Assembly: GCA_025612245.1 (NCBI GenBank)
Contig: JAAXKQ010000001.1
Coordinates: 62,001 to 126,000 of the forward strand
DNA: 64,000 nucleotides
Direction: 5' to 3'
DNA from: Ignavibacteria bacterium
GTDB lineage: Bacteria; Bacteroidota; Ignavibacteria; Ignavibacteriales; SURF-24
Below, one piece after another: positions 17,842 through 26,556 of the stretch (its first letter is position 1; the number at the start of each line of letters is the position of its first letter). Both the position numbers and the translations under genes were made by a program. Under the pieces are notes generated by a model. It did no database searches. It saw only the letters and a list, made by a program, of their open reading frames with translations, and was not told the DNA's origin.

Positions 17842-18366
17842 CTATTTTTCCAGGAAAAAGCTGATATAATCCCGGTTTAGCTGCCTGAAGCGGTGAGCAA
17901 AAATCTGGGATATACCTCTTAAGACTTTTACGCCTTTTTTAGGGTACTTGTCAATGTACTCATCCAGGTCGGGCTTAAAGATCACGATCAATTTGGAATC
18001 TTTTACGGCAATTGCAGAAGCAAAGCGTCTTTCATTTTCAAGCATTGCAAGCTCGCCAAAAAAATCGCCCTTTTTGTAGTGCCCGAGCTGCAGCTTCTTT
18101 TCTTCCTTGAAGCTCATCTCAAGTGAAACCTCTCCTTCCTGTATGAAATAAAAGGCTGTGCCGGGGTCGTCCTGGAAGAAAATATACTCATTTGCCGCGT
18201 ATATCCTGTTATGCATAATCGGCATCAATAGGTCCACGTCCTTGGCCGTAAAGCTTCTGAAAGGGGGGGTGGATTTCAGGAGCTCCAGTATCTCATTTTT
18301 TTCAGCCGGAGTCTTAAACAGGTTTGAGAAAAAGCTGCTCTGCCGGTTTAGTTTATTTTCGGGCAT
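17842..18366 (-). CDS. Cyclic nucleotide-binding domain protein without DNA-binding domain
   Basis: A 174-residue protein from the ATG at 18366, which has a GAGG site nine bases upstream; an earlier in-frame start would overlap the HisA-like gene. The CNB beta-roll covers about residues 30-150 with GTAFYFIQEGEVSL and the phosphate-binding cassette-like segment KKGDFFGELAMLENERRFASAIAV. The cassette has FGELAMLENERR, close to the classical FGE(L/I)AL...PRxA, so cAMP or cGMP binding is possible but the final Arg-Ala is shifted. The C-terminal helix has no helix-turn-helix, so it is a sensor or inhibitor rather than a CRP-type regulator. Confidence 0.82.
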   Translation of the reverse strand: MPENKLNRQSSFFSNLFKTPAEKNEILELLKSTPPFRSFTAKDVDLLMPIMHNRIYAANEYIFFQDDPGTAFYFIQEGEVSLEMSFKEEKKLQLGHYKKGDFFGELAMLENERRFASAIAVKDSKLIVIFKPDLDEYIDKYPKKGVKVLRGISQIFAHRFRQLNRDYISFFLEK

Positions 18367-18376
18367 TGTTAAAACC

Positions 18377-19132
18377 TCATGTAAAAATACCAAATTCAGC
18401 CACACGCCACAGCCTCTGGCATGGAAAATTGTTTTCGTAGAGCGCTCGCCCAACAATTACCGAGTCAATGCCGCAGGCGATATGATCCTGGATTTTCATC
18501 AGGTCGTCCTTGTCCCTCACTCCTCCGGAGAGAGTGACTTTCTTGCCCGTTGCCTCGGCAATGCTTTCTGAAAGTTCAATGTTCGGACCTAAGAGCATGC
18601 CGTTTCTTTTAACGTCTGTAACGATAAAGCGTTCGACGCCGTATTCATTCAGCTTTTTTGCAAAATCCAGAGGGGCAACCTCAGTTTTAACCCTGCGTCC
18701 TTTAATTACAACCTCGTTATCCACCGAATCAATTGCGGCGGCAACGTGTTTGGGCCCGAATGTATCCATTATTTTTTTGAATTCAACGGGGTTTTCCATT
18801 GCCAGGCTGCCAATTGCCAGTCGGTAGACTCCGGCATCCATAGCTCTTTTCGCGGCCTCCAGGCTTCTGATGCCGCCTCCAAGCTGAACCGGAATTACAA
18901 CTGCAGAGCATATTTTTTCTATTACGCTCAGATTCTGTGCCGAATTATCCCAGGCGGCGTTAAAATCGACTACATGAATGCACTTTGCATTCTCTGCCCG
19001 CCAGATGAGGGCCATCTCTACGGGATCGCTGCCGTATTCGGGGCAGTCCAGCTCAGGTATACCCTGAACAACCCTGACGGTTTTACCGTCCTTAATGTCG
19101 ATAGAAGGAATTACCAGTAGCTTTGGTGTCAC
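18377..19132 (-). CDS. HisA-like phosphoribosyl isomerase, divergent
   Basis: A 251-residue (beta/alpha)8 protein of the HisA/HisF family. HisA features: the N-terminal catalytic Asp in IPSIDIKDG (Asp12), QLGGGIRSLE (first phosphate site), AAIDS (second catalytic Asp near 135), IVTDVKRNGML, and LSGGVRDKDDL with VIVGRAL (second phosphate site). The family's VDLDGA reads VDFNAA. The segment after the second catalytic Asp, where HisA normally has a Gly-Trp, reads KGRRVKT. No other his gene is nearby. It could be a true HisA placed outside the operon or a paralogue with another sugar-phosphate substrate. Start is GTG with GAGGT upstream. The CNB gene follows after ten bases. Confidence 0.75.
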   Translation of the reverse strand: MTPKLLVIPSIDIKDGKTVRVVQGIPELDCPEYGSDPVEMALIWRAENAKCIHVVDFNAAWDNSAQNLSVIEKICSAVVIPVQLGGGIRSLEAAKRAMDAGVYRLAIGSLAMENPVEFKKIMDTFGPKHVAAAIDSVDNEVVIKGRRVKTEVAPLDFAKKLNEYGVERFIVTDVKRNGMLLGPNIELSESIAEATGKKVTLSGGVRDKDDLMKIQDHIACGIDSVIVGRALYENNFPCQRLWRVAEFGIFT

Positions 19133-19410
19133 AATCGCAAGACCTCTTTATTTATTACGGTTCTATATATAATTTCAAATTCTTTATTACAAAAGTCACT
19201 TTTCAATCCTTTAGCCCGCCATGCCAAACCTGAAAACCTGTACCTCATGGAAACTTCTCGGCATACATGGCAAAAAAATAAGTATTTTCGGCTGAAAAGC
19301 CAACAGTCATTCTCTTAAATAAAATATACAATTTCTTTTTAGAATGATTAACAGATCTGTAATATTTATCACGGGGGACACAAACAAGACAGAATCAAAG
19401 GCTAAAGGTG

Positions 19411-20343
19411 CTAAACTTCCGGGTCCTTTTTCCCGGGGAAAACCAAAGAAAGAATTACCGAAACGGCAAGACAAAATACAATAAACAGCAATGAAGCCTC
19501 AGTTGGAATGGCATAAAGATCCGAAAGAACCATTTTTACTCCAACAAAGAAGAGTATAAAAGCCACTCCGTACTTCAGGTATGCAAACAAGTTAACGATG
19601 CCGGCAAGGGCGAAGTAGAGTGCCCTTAATCCCAGTATCGCAAAAATATTTGACGTAATTATTACAAAGACATCCTTTGTGATTGCAATTACGGCCGGAA
19701 TTGAATCAACTGCAAATATCAGGTCGGCCGATTCAATCAGCAGTAATGTAAGAAACAGGGGAGTAACGTATGTTTTCCCATTTTGCCTGAGGAAGAATTT
19801 CTTCCCCTGGTACTTTGCTATTAAATTAAACCTCTGGGACGCAAACCTGAAAACCGGATTATGTTCCAGATTGATCTGTTCATTCCCATGAAAGGCCAGC
19901 TTGTATGAGGCATAAAAAAGCAGTATGCCAAATATGTAAATAACAGGGTGGAATAAACTTACCAGTGCCACGCCGGCAAGAATGAAAAGTATGCGCATTA
20001 CGACGGCACTCAGGATTCCCCATTTAAGAACGTGCGGCTGATCGGCCTCATGAATTCCCATGAAGTTGAATATCATGATGAAAACAAAAAGGTTGTCAAC
20101 CGAAAGGGATTTTTCTATAATGTAGCCCGCCAGAAACTCGATTGCCTTGGCATGGCCGTTTTCCATAAAAAGATAAACTGAAAGATCAAAGAGCAAAGCG
20201 GCACCAATCCAGATGCCGCTCCACAAAAGGCTTGTTTTTATGCCCACTTTGCCTTTTCTGTGTTCTGTTGCCAACAGATCCACATAAAACATTACAGAAA
20301 CAACAACAGCAAAAACCACCCAGAAAGTAAAGTGATTTTCCAT
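19411..20343 (-). CDS. TerC family integral membrane protein (Alx-like)
   Basis: A 310-residue inner-membrane protein with eight to nine hydrophobic helices. The TerC signatures are present: AGYIIEKSLSVDNLFVF (near residue 70), and in the second half LLIESADLIFAVDSIPAVIAI, each with acidic residues inside helices. A final FFVGVKMVLSD is also typical. TerC/Alx proteins are linked to manganese export during metallation of exported enzymes and, in the Ter operon, to tellurite resistance. The gene is 23 bases downstream of the arginine decarboxylase and probably co-transcribed with it. I see no yybP-ykoY-like manganese riboswitch in the short spacer. Confidence 0.9.
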   Translation of the reverse strand: MENHFTFWVVFAVVVSVMFYVDLLATEHRKGKVGIKTSLLWSGIWIGAALLFDLSVYLFMENGHAKAIEFLAGYIIEKSLSVDNLFVFIMIFNFMGIHEADQPHVLKWGILSAVVMRILFILAGVALVSLFHPVIYIFGILLFYASYKLAFHGNEQINLEHNPVFRFASQRFNLIAKYQGKKFFLRQNGKTYVTPLFLTLLLIESADLIFAVDSIPAVIAITKDVFVIITSNIFAILGLRALYFALAGIVNLFAYLKYGVAFILFFVGVKMVLSDLYAIPTEASLLFIVFCLAVSVILSLVFPGKKDPEV

Positions 20344-20366
20344 CTATAAATTTATATAAATTATTT

Positions 20367-20912
20367 CTATGGAAGCAGAACTGCTGCGGCAATAACCGTG
20401 GTCCAAAGACCGGTTTTTTCGCCTTCGGCAGACTGAGTAACATTAAAAGTACGAACTATTTTACCAGACATCTTAAAAACCTGCTCTCTTTCATTCCAGT
20501 CCGAATCAATATTAAAATCAACCCCAAGCGTCGTTGCAAGCATCTGAGCAGCCAGGTCTTCGGCGTAATCGCCTGCATTCTTTTCGGTCTCGCCATAAGG
20601 ATGGTGCTCAGAAAGATATCCGTACTGTGAAGCGTCTGCCGGCAGGGCAACGCCCAGCGAGGCAGCAACCAGACGGTTAGGTTCATTTGTGGAGTTCCTG
20701 GCCATGACACAGAAAGTGATCTGCCCAGGATTAATTTCCTTGAGCCCCTCTTCTTTCGAAATGCGTTTGCATCCAACAGGATAAATGCTGCTTACGGTAA
20801 CCAGATTGCACTTTTCAATTCCCGCGCTTCTGAGAGCCATTTCAAATGAATGCAGATATTCCTTGTGCCTGCCTACCCCTTTGGTAAAAAATATTTTTGA
20901 TGGTACATACAA
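20367..20912 (-). CDS. Pyruvoyl-dependent arginine decarboxylase
   Basis: A 181-residue proenzyme of the PvlArgDC family. The self-cleavage region reads [14 protein letters not shown]: cleavage between Ser41 and Ser42 would give an N-terminal beta chain and a C-terminal alpha chain starting with a pyruvoyl group. Other conserved parts are [17 protein letters not shown] at the start and [21 protein letters not shown]. It makes agmatine, the first step of polyamine synthesis, without pyridoxal phosphate. A GGAGA site lies nine bases before the ATG. It is between tyrS and terC on the minus strand with short gaps. Confidence 0.93.
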   Translation of the reverse strand: MYVPSKIFFTKGVGRHKEYLHSFEMALRSAGIEKCNLVTVSSIYPVGCKRISKEEGLKEINPGQITFCVMARNSTNEPNRLVAASLGVALPADASQYGYLSEHHPYGETEKNAGDYAEDLAAQMLATTLGVDFNIDSDWNEREQVFKMSGKIVRTFNVTQSAEGEKTGLWTTVIAAAVLLP

Positions 20913-20927
20913 ATTATCATCTCCTTT

Positions 20928-22157
20928 TTAACTGATTATTTTAATAAATTTTCTTTTTCCTACTTTAAGTATCTTTTCTTTGTCTAATTTAATCACTGAA
21001 GAAATATCATCCACTCTCTCTCCGTCAATCGTAACTCCTCCCTGTAAAACGAGTCTTCTGGCTTCCTGTTTAGAGGGAGCAAATTTAACGCTGAGAATCA
21101 AATCGAGAATCCCGATTTCCTTTACCTCGCCGTCAAACTTAAATTCTTCCAGTACATCAGGCAGCCCTTTGTCTACAAAAATCCTGTCAAATTCCTTTTC
21201 TGCATTTTCGGCCTCCTCCTGGCTGTGATACATCCTGACGAAGGTCTTGGCCAGTTTACGCTTTGCATCGCGCGGATTGTTGCCCGGGGTTTCGAGGAAT
21301 TTCTCCAAATCCTGCAGCTCTTTTTTGGGAACGTCCGTTGCAAGTTCATAATAAGTGTATATGAGGCTGTCGGGGATGGAAAGTGTCTTTCCAAATATAT
21401 CCTTAGCAGGCTCACTGATTCCGATGTAGTTGTCGTAGGACTTGCTCATCTTCTCGACGCCGTCGGTTCCCACCAGAAGGGGCATCGTAAGGATTACCTG
21501 CGGCTCCATGCCGAATTCCCTCTGTATGTCGCGCCCGACGAGGAGGTTAAACTTCTGGTCCGTTCCTCCAAGCTCCACGTCGCTTTCAATTGCAACCGAG
21601 TCCATGGCCTGAGCCAGGGGGTAGAGGAGTTCGTGAAGGCTGATAGGTTCGGAAGCCTTCATCCTTTTCGTGAAGTCGTCTCTTTCGAGCATTCTTGCAA
21701 CAGTGTATTTAGACGCCAGTTTTATGACATCCTCAAAAGTCATTTTTCCAAGCCACTGCGAATTGTATACAATTTTGGTCTTCTCTCTGTTGAGTATCCT
21801 GGAGGCCTGCTCCAGATACGACTGCCCGTTCGACCTGGACTGGTCGAGCGTAAGAGGGGGCCGCGTGGTATTTCGCCCCGTAGGATCGCCGATCATGCCG
21901 GTAAAATCCCCGATTATCAGTATTGCCTGATGGCCCAGTGACTGGAACTGGGCTAACTTTCTTAAGACAACCGAATGGCCAAGATGCAGGTCCGGTCTGG
22001 TTGGATCACAGCCGAGCTTTATGTTCAGAGGCTTATTTTTCTTAAATGAATTCTCTAGTTTTTTTACTAACTCATCTTCTGGAATGATTTCAGTGGCACC
22101 TCTTTTTATAAGGTCCATCTGCTCATTGATGGGGGGGAAATTTGTTTTTTCTATCAT
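20928..22157 (-). CDS. tyrS: Tyrosyl-tRNA synthetase
   Basis: A 409-residue class I synthetase with HLGHSVV (the HIGH motif, near residue 57), tyrosine-site residues around ELGGTDQKFNLLVGR, and KMSKSYDNYIG (KMSKS loop, near 240). The C-terminal S4-like RNA-binding domain (about 345-409) has APSKQEARRLVLQGGVTID. Length and order fit the TyrS/TyrZ bacterial type. It charges tRNA-Tyr in the cytoplasm. It is followed after 15 bases by the arginine decarboxylase, an unusual neighbour. No T-box is visible in the roughly 155-base upstream spacer. Confidence 0.96.
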   Translation of the reverse strand: MIEKTNFPPINEQMDLIKRGATEIIPEDELVKKLENSFKKNKPLNIKLGCDPTRPDLHLGHSVVLRKLAQFQSLGHQAILIIGDFTGMIGDPTGRNTTRPPLTLDQSRSNGQSYLEQASRILNREKTKIVYNSQWLGKMTFEDVIKLASKYTVARMLERDDFTKRMKASEPISLHELLYPLAQAMDSVAIESDVELGGTDQKFNLLVGRDIQREFGMEPQVILTMPLLVGTDGVEKMSKSYDNYIGISEPAKDIFGKTLSIPDSLIYTYYELATDVPKKELQDLEKFLETPGNNPRDAKRKLAKTFVRMYHSQEEAENAEKEFDRIFVDKGLPDVLEEFKFDGEVKEIGILDLILSVKFAPSKQEARRLVLQGGVTIDGERVDDISSVIKLDKEKILKVGKRKFIKIIS

Positions 22158-22313
22158 CTCTTATGATAATTTATTGCCTTTCAAAATTGAAAATTACATT
22201 CAAATGAATGGTTACTATTAAACTTCAAAATTCTGTTCTAAATTCCTAATCAAAAATGTGTCAGGCAGGAATAACTCAGGAAACTCTAAAATATATATTT
22301 GTGTAAGAAGCTC

Positions 22314-22772
22314 TCAATATTTAACTCTTCTTTCCATATCTCTCTGGAAATCGCGCTTTGCAATGTCTTCGCGCTTATCGTAGACTTTTTTCCCTTTCGC
22401 CAGCGCCAGCTCAAGTTTTACTTTCCCGTTCTTCAGGTAAAGCCTCAAGGGCACGAGTGTCAGGCCCTTTTCCTTTACTTTCCCGATCAGCTTGCGGATC
22501 TCACTTTTATTTAGCAGCAGCTTCCTTTGTCTTAAGGGGTCGTGATTGTTGATGCTGCCCTGATCGTAGGCGCTTATATGGGAATTGACCAGCCACAGTT
22601 CACCGTCTTTTAAAACCGCATAACTGTCGAGCAGGTTTGCCTTTCCCTGCCTGATGGATTTAACTTCCGTTCCCTGCAGAACAATGCCTGCCTCGTAAGT
22701 CTGCAGAATTGCATACTCATGCCGGGCTTTTCTGTTAACAGCTACGTCTTTTTCCTGTGGAGTGCCTGTCAT
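22314..22772 (-). CDS. smpB: SsrA-binding protein SmpB
   Basis: A 152-residue protein of normal SmpB length with the conserved opening [31 protein letters not shown], then [25 protein letters not shown] and the basic C-terminal tail [14 protein letters not shown], which becomes helical in the ribosomal mRNA channel. It binds tmRNA for trans-translation. I did not find the ssrA gene in the window. It is the first gene of the minus-strand run leading into tyrS, with a 156-base spacer between. Confidence 0.96.
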   Translation of the reverse strand: MTGTPQEKDVAVNRKARHEYAILQTYEAGIVLQGTEVKSIRQGKANLLDSYAVLKDGELWLVNSHISAYDQGSINNHDPLRQRKLLLNKSEIRKLIGKVKEKGLTLVPLRLYLKNGKVKLELALAKGKKVYDKREDIAKRDFQRDMERRVKY

Positions 22773-22785
22773 CCTAAAATAAACC

Positions 22786-22820
22786 TACAAAATTATTTTT
22801 ATTGATAAATAAATGCAAGA
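22786..22820 (-). promoter_or_regulatory. Possible Bacteroidota-type promoter for smpB
   Basis: On the minus strand TAATTTTG (22788-22795) matches the TAnnTTTG -7 element, and a TTG lies 20 bases upstream at 22816-22818, in the right place for the -33 element. The predicted start point would leave a leader of only about ten bases before the smpB ATG. Whether this organism's main sigma factor uses this consensus is an assumption. Confidence 0.3.
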
Positions 22821-23103
22821 AAATAATCTCTTGCAAAAGACTAGTATTTTAAAATAATAAATGTAAAAAATATTCACGAATAAATGAAGGATTTTATACC
22901 TGCATCTTTAATTTAATTGTGGTTTTCAATAGGGGGTAAATTAATCCTTAAAGGCTTTTAATTGTAGAATTTAACTTTGAATAATTAAATTCATTCTCTA
23001 TCTTACAATCCATAATTTTGCAGACTTTGGAAGCCCTGTGGGGCAGAGTCCCCGGGAGATATGTGTTTTCGGATTAAACAGCACGTTAAACAAGGAATAC
23101 AAT
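22821..23103. other. Divergent intergenic region between smpB and an MFS gene
   Basis: Very AT-rich up to about 23020, then a short GC-rich patch (23030-23060) with GGGG / CCCC complementarity. No RNA gene or convincing frame is seen. A TAATTTTG at 23013-23020 could be a -7 element for the rightward MFS gene, but no -33 TTG is found at the expected distance. Confidence 0.4.
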
Positions 23104-24393
23104 ATGTTAGGGATTCAAAAACGCTTTACAAATTCTTTCTACGCAATCCTCAGCCTTCCGGCTACGGCTATGGGATTTGCGCTCTCAATTCAGATATCCG
23201 CTCTTAGCTGGATATTATCCACAAAATACAACCTCAGGATTGACGAGGTGGGTTTCGTATGGGCAGCAGGACCTCTGGCAGGCATACTGGGACAGGTAAT
23301 AATTGGCATTATAAGCGACAAGGTATGGCTCTGGGGCGGAAGGCGCAGGCCATTTATTTTAATCGGGGGACTTCTTGCCTCCGTAATGCTCCTGGCTTTG
23401 CCGAACATCCACATCATAGGTGCCATGCTTGGGGCAAAAAGCCTCCTTCTGATTGCAACGGTTGTAGCCCTGACGCTTGATCTGGCAATTAACATAAGCT
23501 TTAACCCGACGCGTTCTGTAATTGCAGACGTCACTCCCGAAGGAAATGCAAGAACAAAAGGCTACACCTGGATGCAGACAATCTCCGGCTTCTTCGGCGT
23601 TCTTGCGTATGTAGTGGGTGCAATATTCGGAAATTATGCACTGATTTATGCCGGTATCGGCGTTGTTCTTCTTTTCTCGATACTTCCGATACTTTTTATA
23701 ACAGAACCAAAGAACGTGGCCGAAGAAAAGAAAACCGAAGAAACTGCAAAAGCTGAAACTTCTTCAAAGCCTGCAGCCGGTACAGGACAGCTCTTTAAGA
23801 TTTACTTTGCGCACGGCTTTACGTGGCTCGGCGTGCAGACAATGTTTATTTATATTATCGCCTACATACAGCAGAAGCTGGCTCCTGCAAGCGAGAATGA
23901 AACAGGGCAGATCATTGCCATTTCTTTTGCAATTCTTAATACAGTAGGCTTCATTCTGCCGGCTTTTGTGCTTGAGCCGTTATCTGAGAAGATGGGGCGC
24001 ATAAGGACTCACATTTCGTGCGTCGCCATCATGGCTCTTGGCTATTTCGGCATTGTTGCCTTCGGAAAAAGCGTCGTAATGCTCTATGTCCTCATGGCAA
24101 TTCTCGGCATTGGATGGTCTGCGGTTGTAAGCCTGCCTTTTGCAATTTATTCCGAAAAGGTGAACAAGAACAGGATGGGATTTTACATGGGAATATTCAA
24201 CCTTTCGGTTGTAATTCCACAGCTCTTTGCAAGCTACGGCTCGGGTTATGTAATACAGAATTCACCCGATAAAAACGTAATATTTATCATCAGCGGCGTC
24301 TCTCTGACCGTTTCGGCACTCCTCTGGTTCTTCGTAAAGGAAGAGGAAAAATCCGAGAAAAAGGCAGAGGAATTAGCAGCTGAAAGCAGGTAA
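23104..24393 (+). CDS. MFS sugar transporter (SLC45/GPH-like)
   Basis: A 429-residue carrier with 12 predicted helices, starting at the ATG at 23104 (AAGGAAT upstream); an in-frame GTG 66 bases earlier gives a non-conserved extension. After helix 2 it has GIISDKVWLWGGRRRPFILIGG, the RW-x-GRR-P-[FY] pattern of the SLC45/sucrose-carrier-like group. Helix 5 has NISFNPTRSVIADVTPEGNARTKGYTWMQ. These carriers move disaccharides or related sugars with protons. A charged central loop (about 215-245) separates the halves. It faces a homologous carrier on the opposite strand about 600 bases away, so the two may be ancient duplicates for different sugars. Confidence 0.87.
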   Translation: MLGIQKRFTNSFYAILSLPATAMGFALSIQISALSWILSTKYNLRIDEVGFVWAAGPLAGILGQVIIGIISDKVWLWGGRRRPFILIGGLLASVMLLALPNIHIIGAMLGAKSLLLIATVVALTLDLAINISFNPTRSVIADVTPEGNARTKGYTWMQTISGFFGVLAYVVGAIFGNYALIYAGIGVVLLFSILPILFITEPKNVAEEKKTEETAKAETSSKPAAGTGQLFKIYFAHGFTWLGVQTMFIYIIAYIQQKLAPASENETGQIIAISFAILNTVGFILPAFVLEPLSEKMGRIRTHISCVAIMALGYFGIVAFGKSVVMLYVLMAILGIGWSAVVSLPFAIYSEKVNKNRMGFYMGIFNLSVVIPQLFASYGSGYVIQNSPDKNVIFIISGVSLTVSALLWFFVKEEEKSEKKAEELAAESR

Positions 24394-24646
24394 ATTTAGG
24401 GCCATTGCACTTACATTCAACAGAACCCTTCCCGTCAGTAACAGACAGGGGAGGGTTCAATGATCACTCCACTTCTTTTTGGGCTTATCAATAAAAGTAA
24501 CGCTAAGAACGCCTTTTTTCAGGGCGATTATCGCTTTTGTCCGGGGTTTGGCAGTCTCCATGTATATTAAATAAACTTGACATCAGGTATTAAAATCATA
24601 AATTAAGAATAGATATTAACGATTAATGGGACAGGCAAGCATAAGC

Positions 24647-24835
24647 ATGAAAATCATAAAAATATCAAGTTCGGATGGCAGTTACTGCAGTACAAGTTTC
24701 AGTTCGGTTTCAAAGGAATTACAGAAAAAAATTCAGCAAAGCATAAAGAACAGGACAAAAGAAAAGTTCATTATTGAAGTATTTGACATGAATGACGGCA
24801 GCTTAAGTCCTGGCTCCGGATCTGCCGGAAGGTAG
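24647..24835 (+). CDS. Small hypothetical protein
   Basis: A 62-residue frame from the ATG at 24647 (or 69 residues from 24626). It is polar with two short hydrophobic strands (MKIIKISSSDG and KFIIEVFDM) separated by a lysine-rich helix (SVSKELQKKIQQSIKNRTKEK). That beta-helix-beta order looks like a small folded protein rather than noise, but I recognise no family and the ribosome site is weak. Confidence 0.35.
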   Translation: MKIIKISSSDGSYCSTSFSSVSKELQKKIQQSIKNRTKEKFIIEVFDMNDGSLSPGSGSAGR

Positions 24836-24904
24836 CAAAATGAAAATTCCCCTTTAAGGTAGAAGAAAATTAACCTTTAGCATTACAGAAAGCCGCTTTT
24901 TTGA

Positions 24905-24956
24905 ACAAAGAAAAAGCAGCGGGATAGCTTTTTTTAATTTTGCCCAACCCGCTGCC
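24905..24956 (-). terminator. Terminator of the leftward MFS gene
   Basis: On the minus strand GCAGCGGG / CCCGCTGC form an 8-bp stem with a 24-base loop and are followed by TTTTTCTTTG. It lies about 35 bases after the stop of the MFS gene. Confidence 0.8.
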
Positions 24957-24989
24957 CGAAATATATAAAAGTTACTACATACTTAAGAC

Positions 24990-26294
24990 TTACTTCTCGT
25001 CCACATCCTTAACAAACAATACCAGAATTCCGGCCAGTATCATTGAGGCTCCGCCAAGCAGAAGAGCGTAGATGGCTTCGTTCTGCAGGAAAGTCTTCAT
25101 AAAATAACCCAGTATGGCTGAGGCTATGATCTGTGGAATAACGATAAAGAAGTTGAAAATGCCCATATAAACGCCCATTTTGTTTGCCGGGAGTGAGCCG
25201 GCAAGTATTGCATAAGGCATTGAAAGAATGCTTGCCCAGGCAAGGCCGATTCCGAGCATTGAGACCAGGAGAATTGTGGGGTCGCCGATGACATAAAATG
25301 ATGCAAGGCCAAGTCCCCCGATTACAAGGCTGATCATGTGAACAACCTTGCGGCTGGTTTTCTTTGCAATTACGGGGAGCAGGAAAGCGCACAAGGCGGC
25401 AAATCCGTTATAAGCTGCAAAGAGTATGCCTACCCAGTTTGCCCCTTCGTTATAAGCGGCACTTGCCGTGTCAACAGTGTGATAAATGTGTTTAGTTACG
25501 GCGGGAGTCGTATAGATCCACATTGCAAACAGGGAAAACCAGGTAAAGAACTGTACTACGGCAAGCTGTGCCATAGTCTTGGGTATATGCACAAAACTCT
25601 TAAAAATGTCTTTAGCCCCGGCCAAGAGGCCCGCGCTTTCGTTTTTCTGCTTCTGAAAGGCCTCTATGTCTGCAGGAGGGTACTCTTTTGTTTTTGCAAC
25701 CGTCCAGATGACGGCGCTAATAAATGCAACTGCCCCGGCATAGAAAGAAAACCTTACAGAGGCGGGAATTTCGCCTTCTGCGGCAACATTGCTGACGTGA
25801 AACCAGTGGTCGAAGATGTACGGCAGTGCGGAGGCCACAACGGCGCCAATGCCGATAAAAAAGCTCTGAATTGCAAAGCCCATCGTGCGCTGTTCCGAAG
25901 GCAGGAGGTCTGCCACGAGAGCCCTGAAAGGTTCCATAGAAACATTAATGGATGCATCCATAATCCACAGCATGCCTGCAGCCACCCAGAGGTAGGGGGA
26001 ATTAGGCATAAGAAGGAGGGCCAGTGAGGCCAGAATGGCTCCGGTCAAAAAGTAAGGCTTTCTTCTTCCCAGGCGTCCCCAGGTGCGGTCGCTCATATAG
26101 CCTATGATCGGCTGGATGATCAGGCCCGTAGTCGGAGCGGCAATCCACAGTATGGGAATATTGTCTACGCTGGCGCCCAGAGTCTGAAAAATCCTGCTCG
26201 TATTTGCATTCTGAAGCGCAAAGCCGAACTGTATTCCCAGAAAGCCGAAACTCATATTCCAAATCTGCCAGAAATTTAGTCGTTTTTTTTCCAT
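24990..26294 (-). CDS. MFS sugar transporter (SLC45/GPH-like), second copy
   Basis: A 434-residue carrier with 12 predicted helices and the same signature set as the gene to its left: GYMSDRTWGRLGRRKPYFLTGA after helix 2 and NVSMEPFRALVADLLPSEQRTMGFAIQSFF in helices 4-5. This places it in the SLC45/sucrose-proton symporter-like branch, commonly importing maltose, sucrose or trehalose-like sugars. A central loop of about 45 residues is cytoplasmic. An AAGGA site precedes the ATG. A possible link to the surface GH31 enzyme at 13.5 kb, which could supply oligosaccharides, is an inference from content, not from gene adjacency. Confidence 0.87.
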   Translation of the reverse strand: MEKKRLNFWQIWNMSFGFLGIQFGFALQNANTSRIFQTLGASVDNIPILWIAAPTTGLIIQPIIGYMSDRTWGRLGRRKPYFLTGAILASLALLLMPNSPYLWVAAGMLWIMDASINVSMEPFRALVADLLPSEQRTMGFAIQSFFIGIGAVVASALPYIFDHWFHVSNVAAEGEIPASVRFSFYAGAVAFISAVIWTVAKTKEYPPADIEAFQKQKNESAGLLAGAKDIFKSFVHIPKTMAQLAVVQFFTWFSLFAMWIYTTPAVTKHIYHTVDTASAAYNEGANWVGILFAAYNGFAALCAFLLPVIAKKTSRKVVHMISLVIGGLGLASFYVIGDPTILLVSMLGIGLAWASILSMPYAILAGSLPANKMGVYMGIFNFFIVIPQIIASAILGYFMKTFLQNEAIYALLLGGASMILAGILVLFVKDVDEK

Positions 26295-26556
26295 TTTTTA
26301 TCGGTCCTTATTGTGAGAGTTGAACCCTTAAGAACATGTTTATTAGTGGCAGAAAATTTAGCGGATTTAAATGTGCAAATCAAATGCTCTTTTGTGGTTT
26401 TCTTAAAAAAAAAGTTCCTCTTATTGGGAGACACTAAAGTTACAGGGGAAAGCCCCGGTACTTAAAACACAAAAAAATCACGGTAAATAAGGATTTTATC
26501 GGATAATTTTTATATTTTCCAATCAATTAAATTATTACTAACAATATTATTGCAAG

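Noticed and set aside
21225-21941. A 238-codon open frame antisense to tyrS
   Set aside because: It covers the HIGH and KMSKS regions of a clear tyrS. Long antisense frames are expected with this codon bias.
22773-23103. A possible tmRNA gene next to smpB
   Set aside because: ssrA often lies near smpB, but the spacer lacks the conserved tRNA-like ends and a tag reading frame.
24419-24462. Inverted repeat GAACCCTTCCC / GGGGAGGGTTC after the rightward MFS gene, as a terminator
   Set aside because: The stem is good but no T-run follows on either strand, so I did not list it as a terminator.
25338-26027. A 229-codon open frame antisense to the leftward MFS gene
   Set aside because: The product is cysteine-rich and lacks any domain; the sense gene is well supported.
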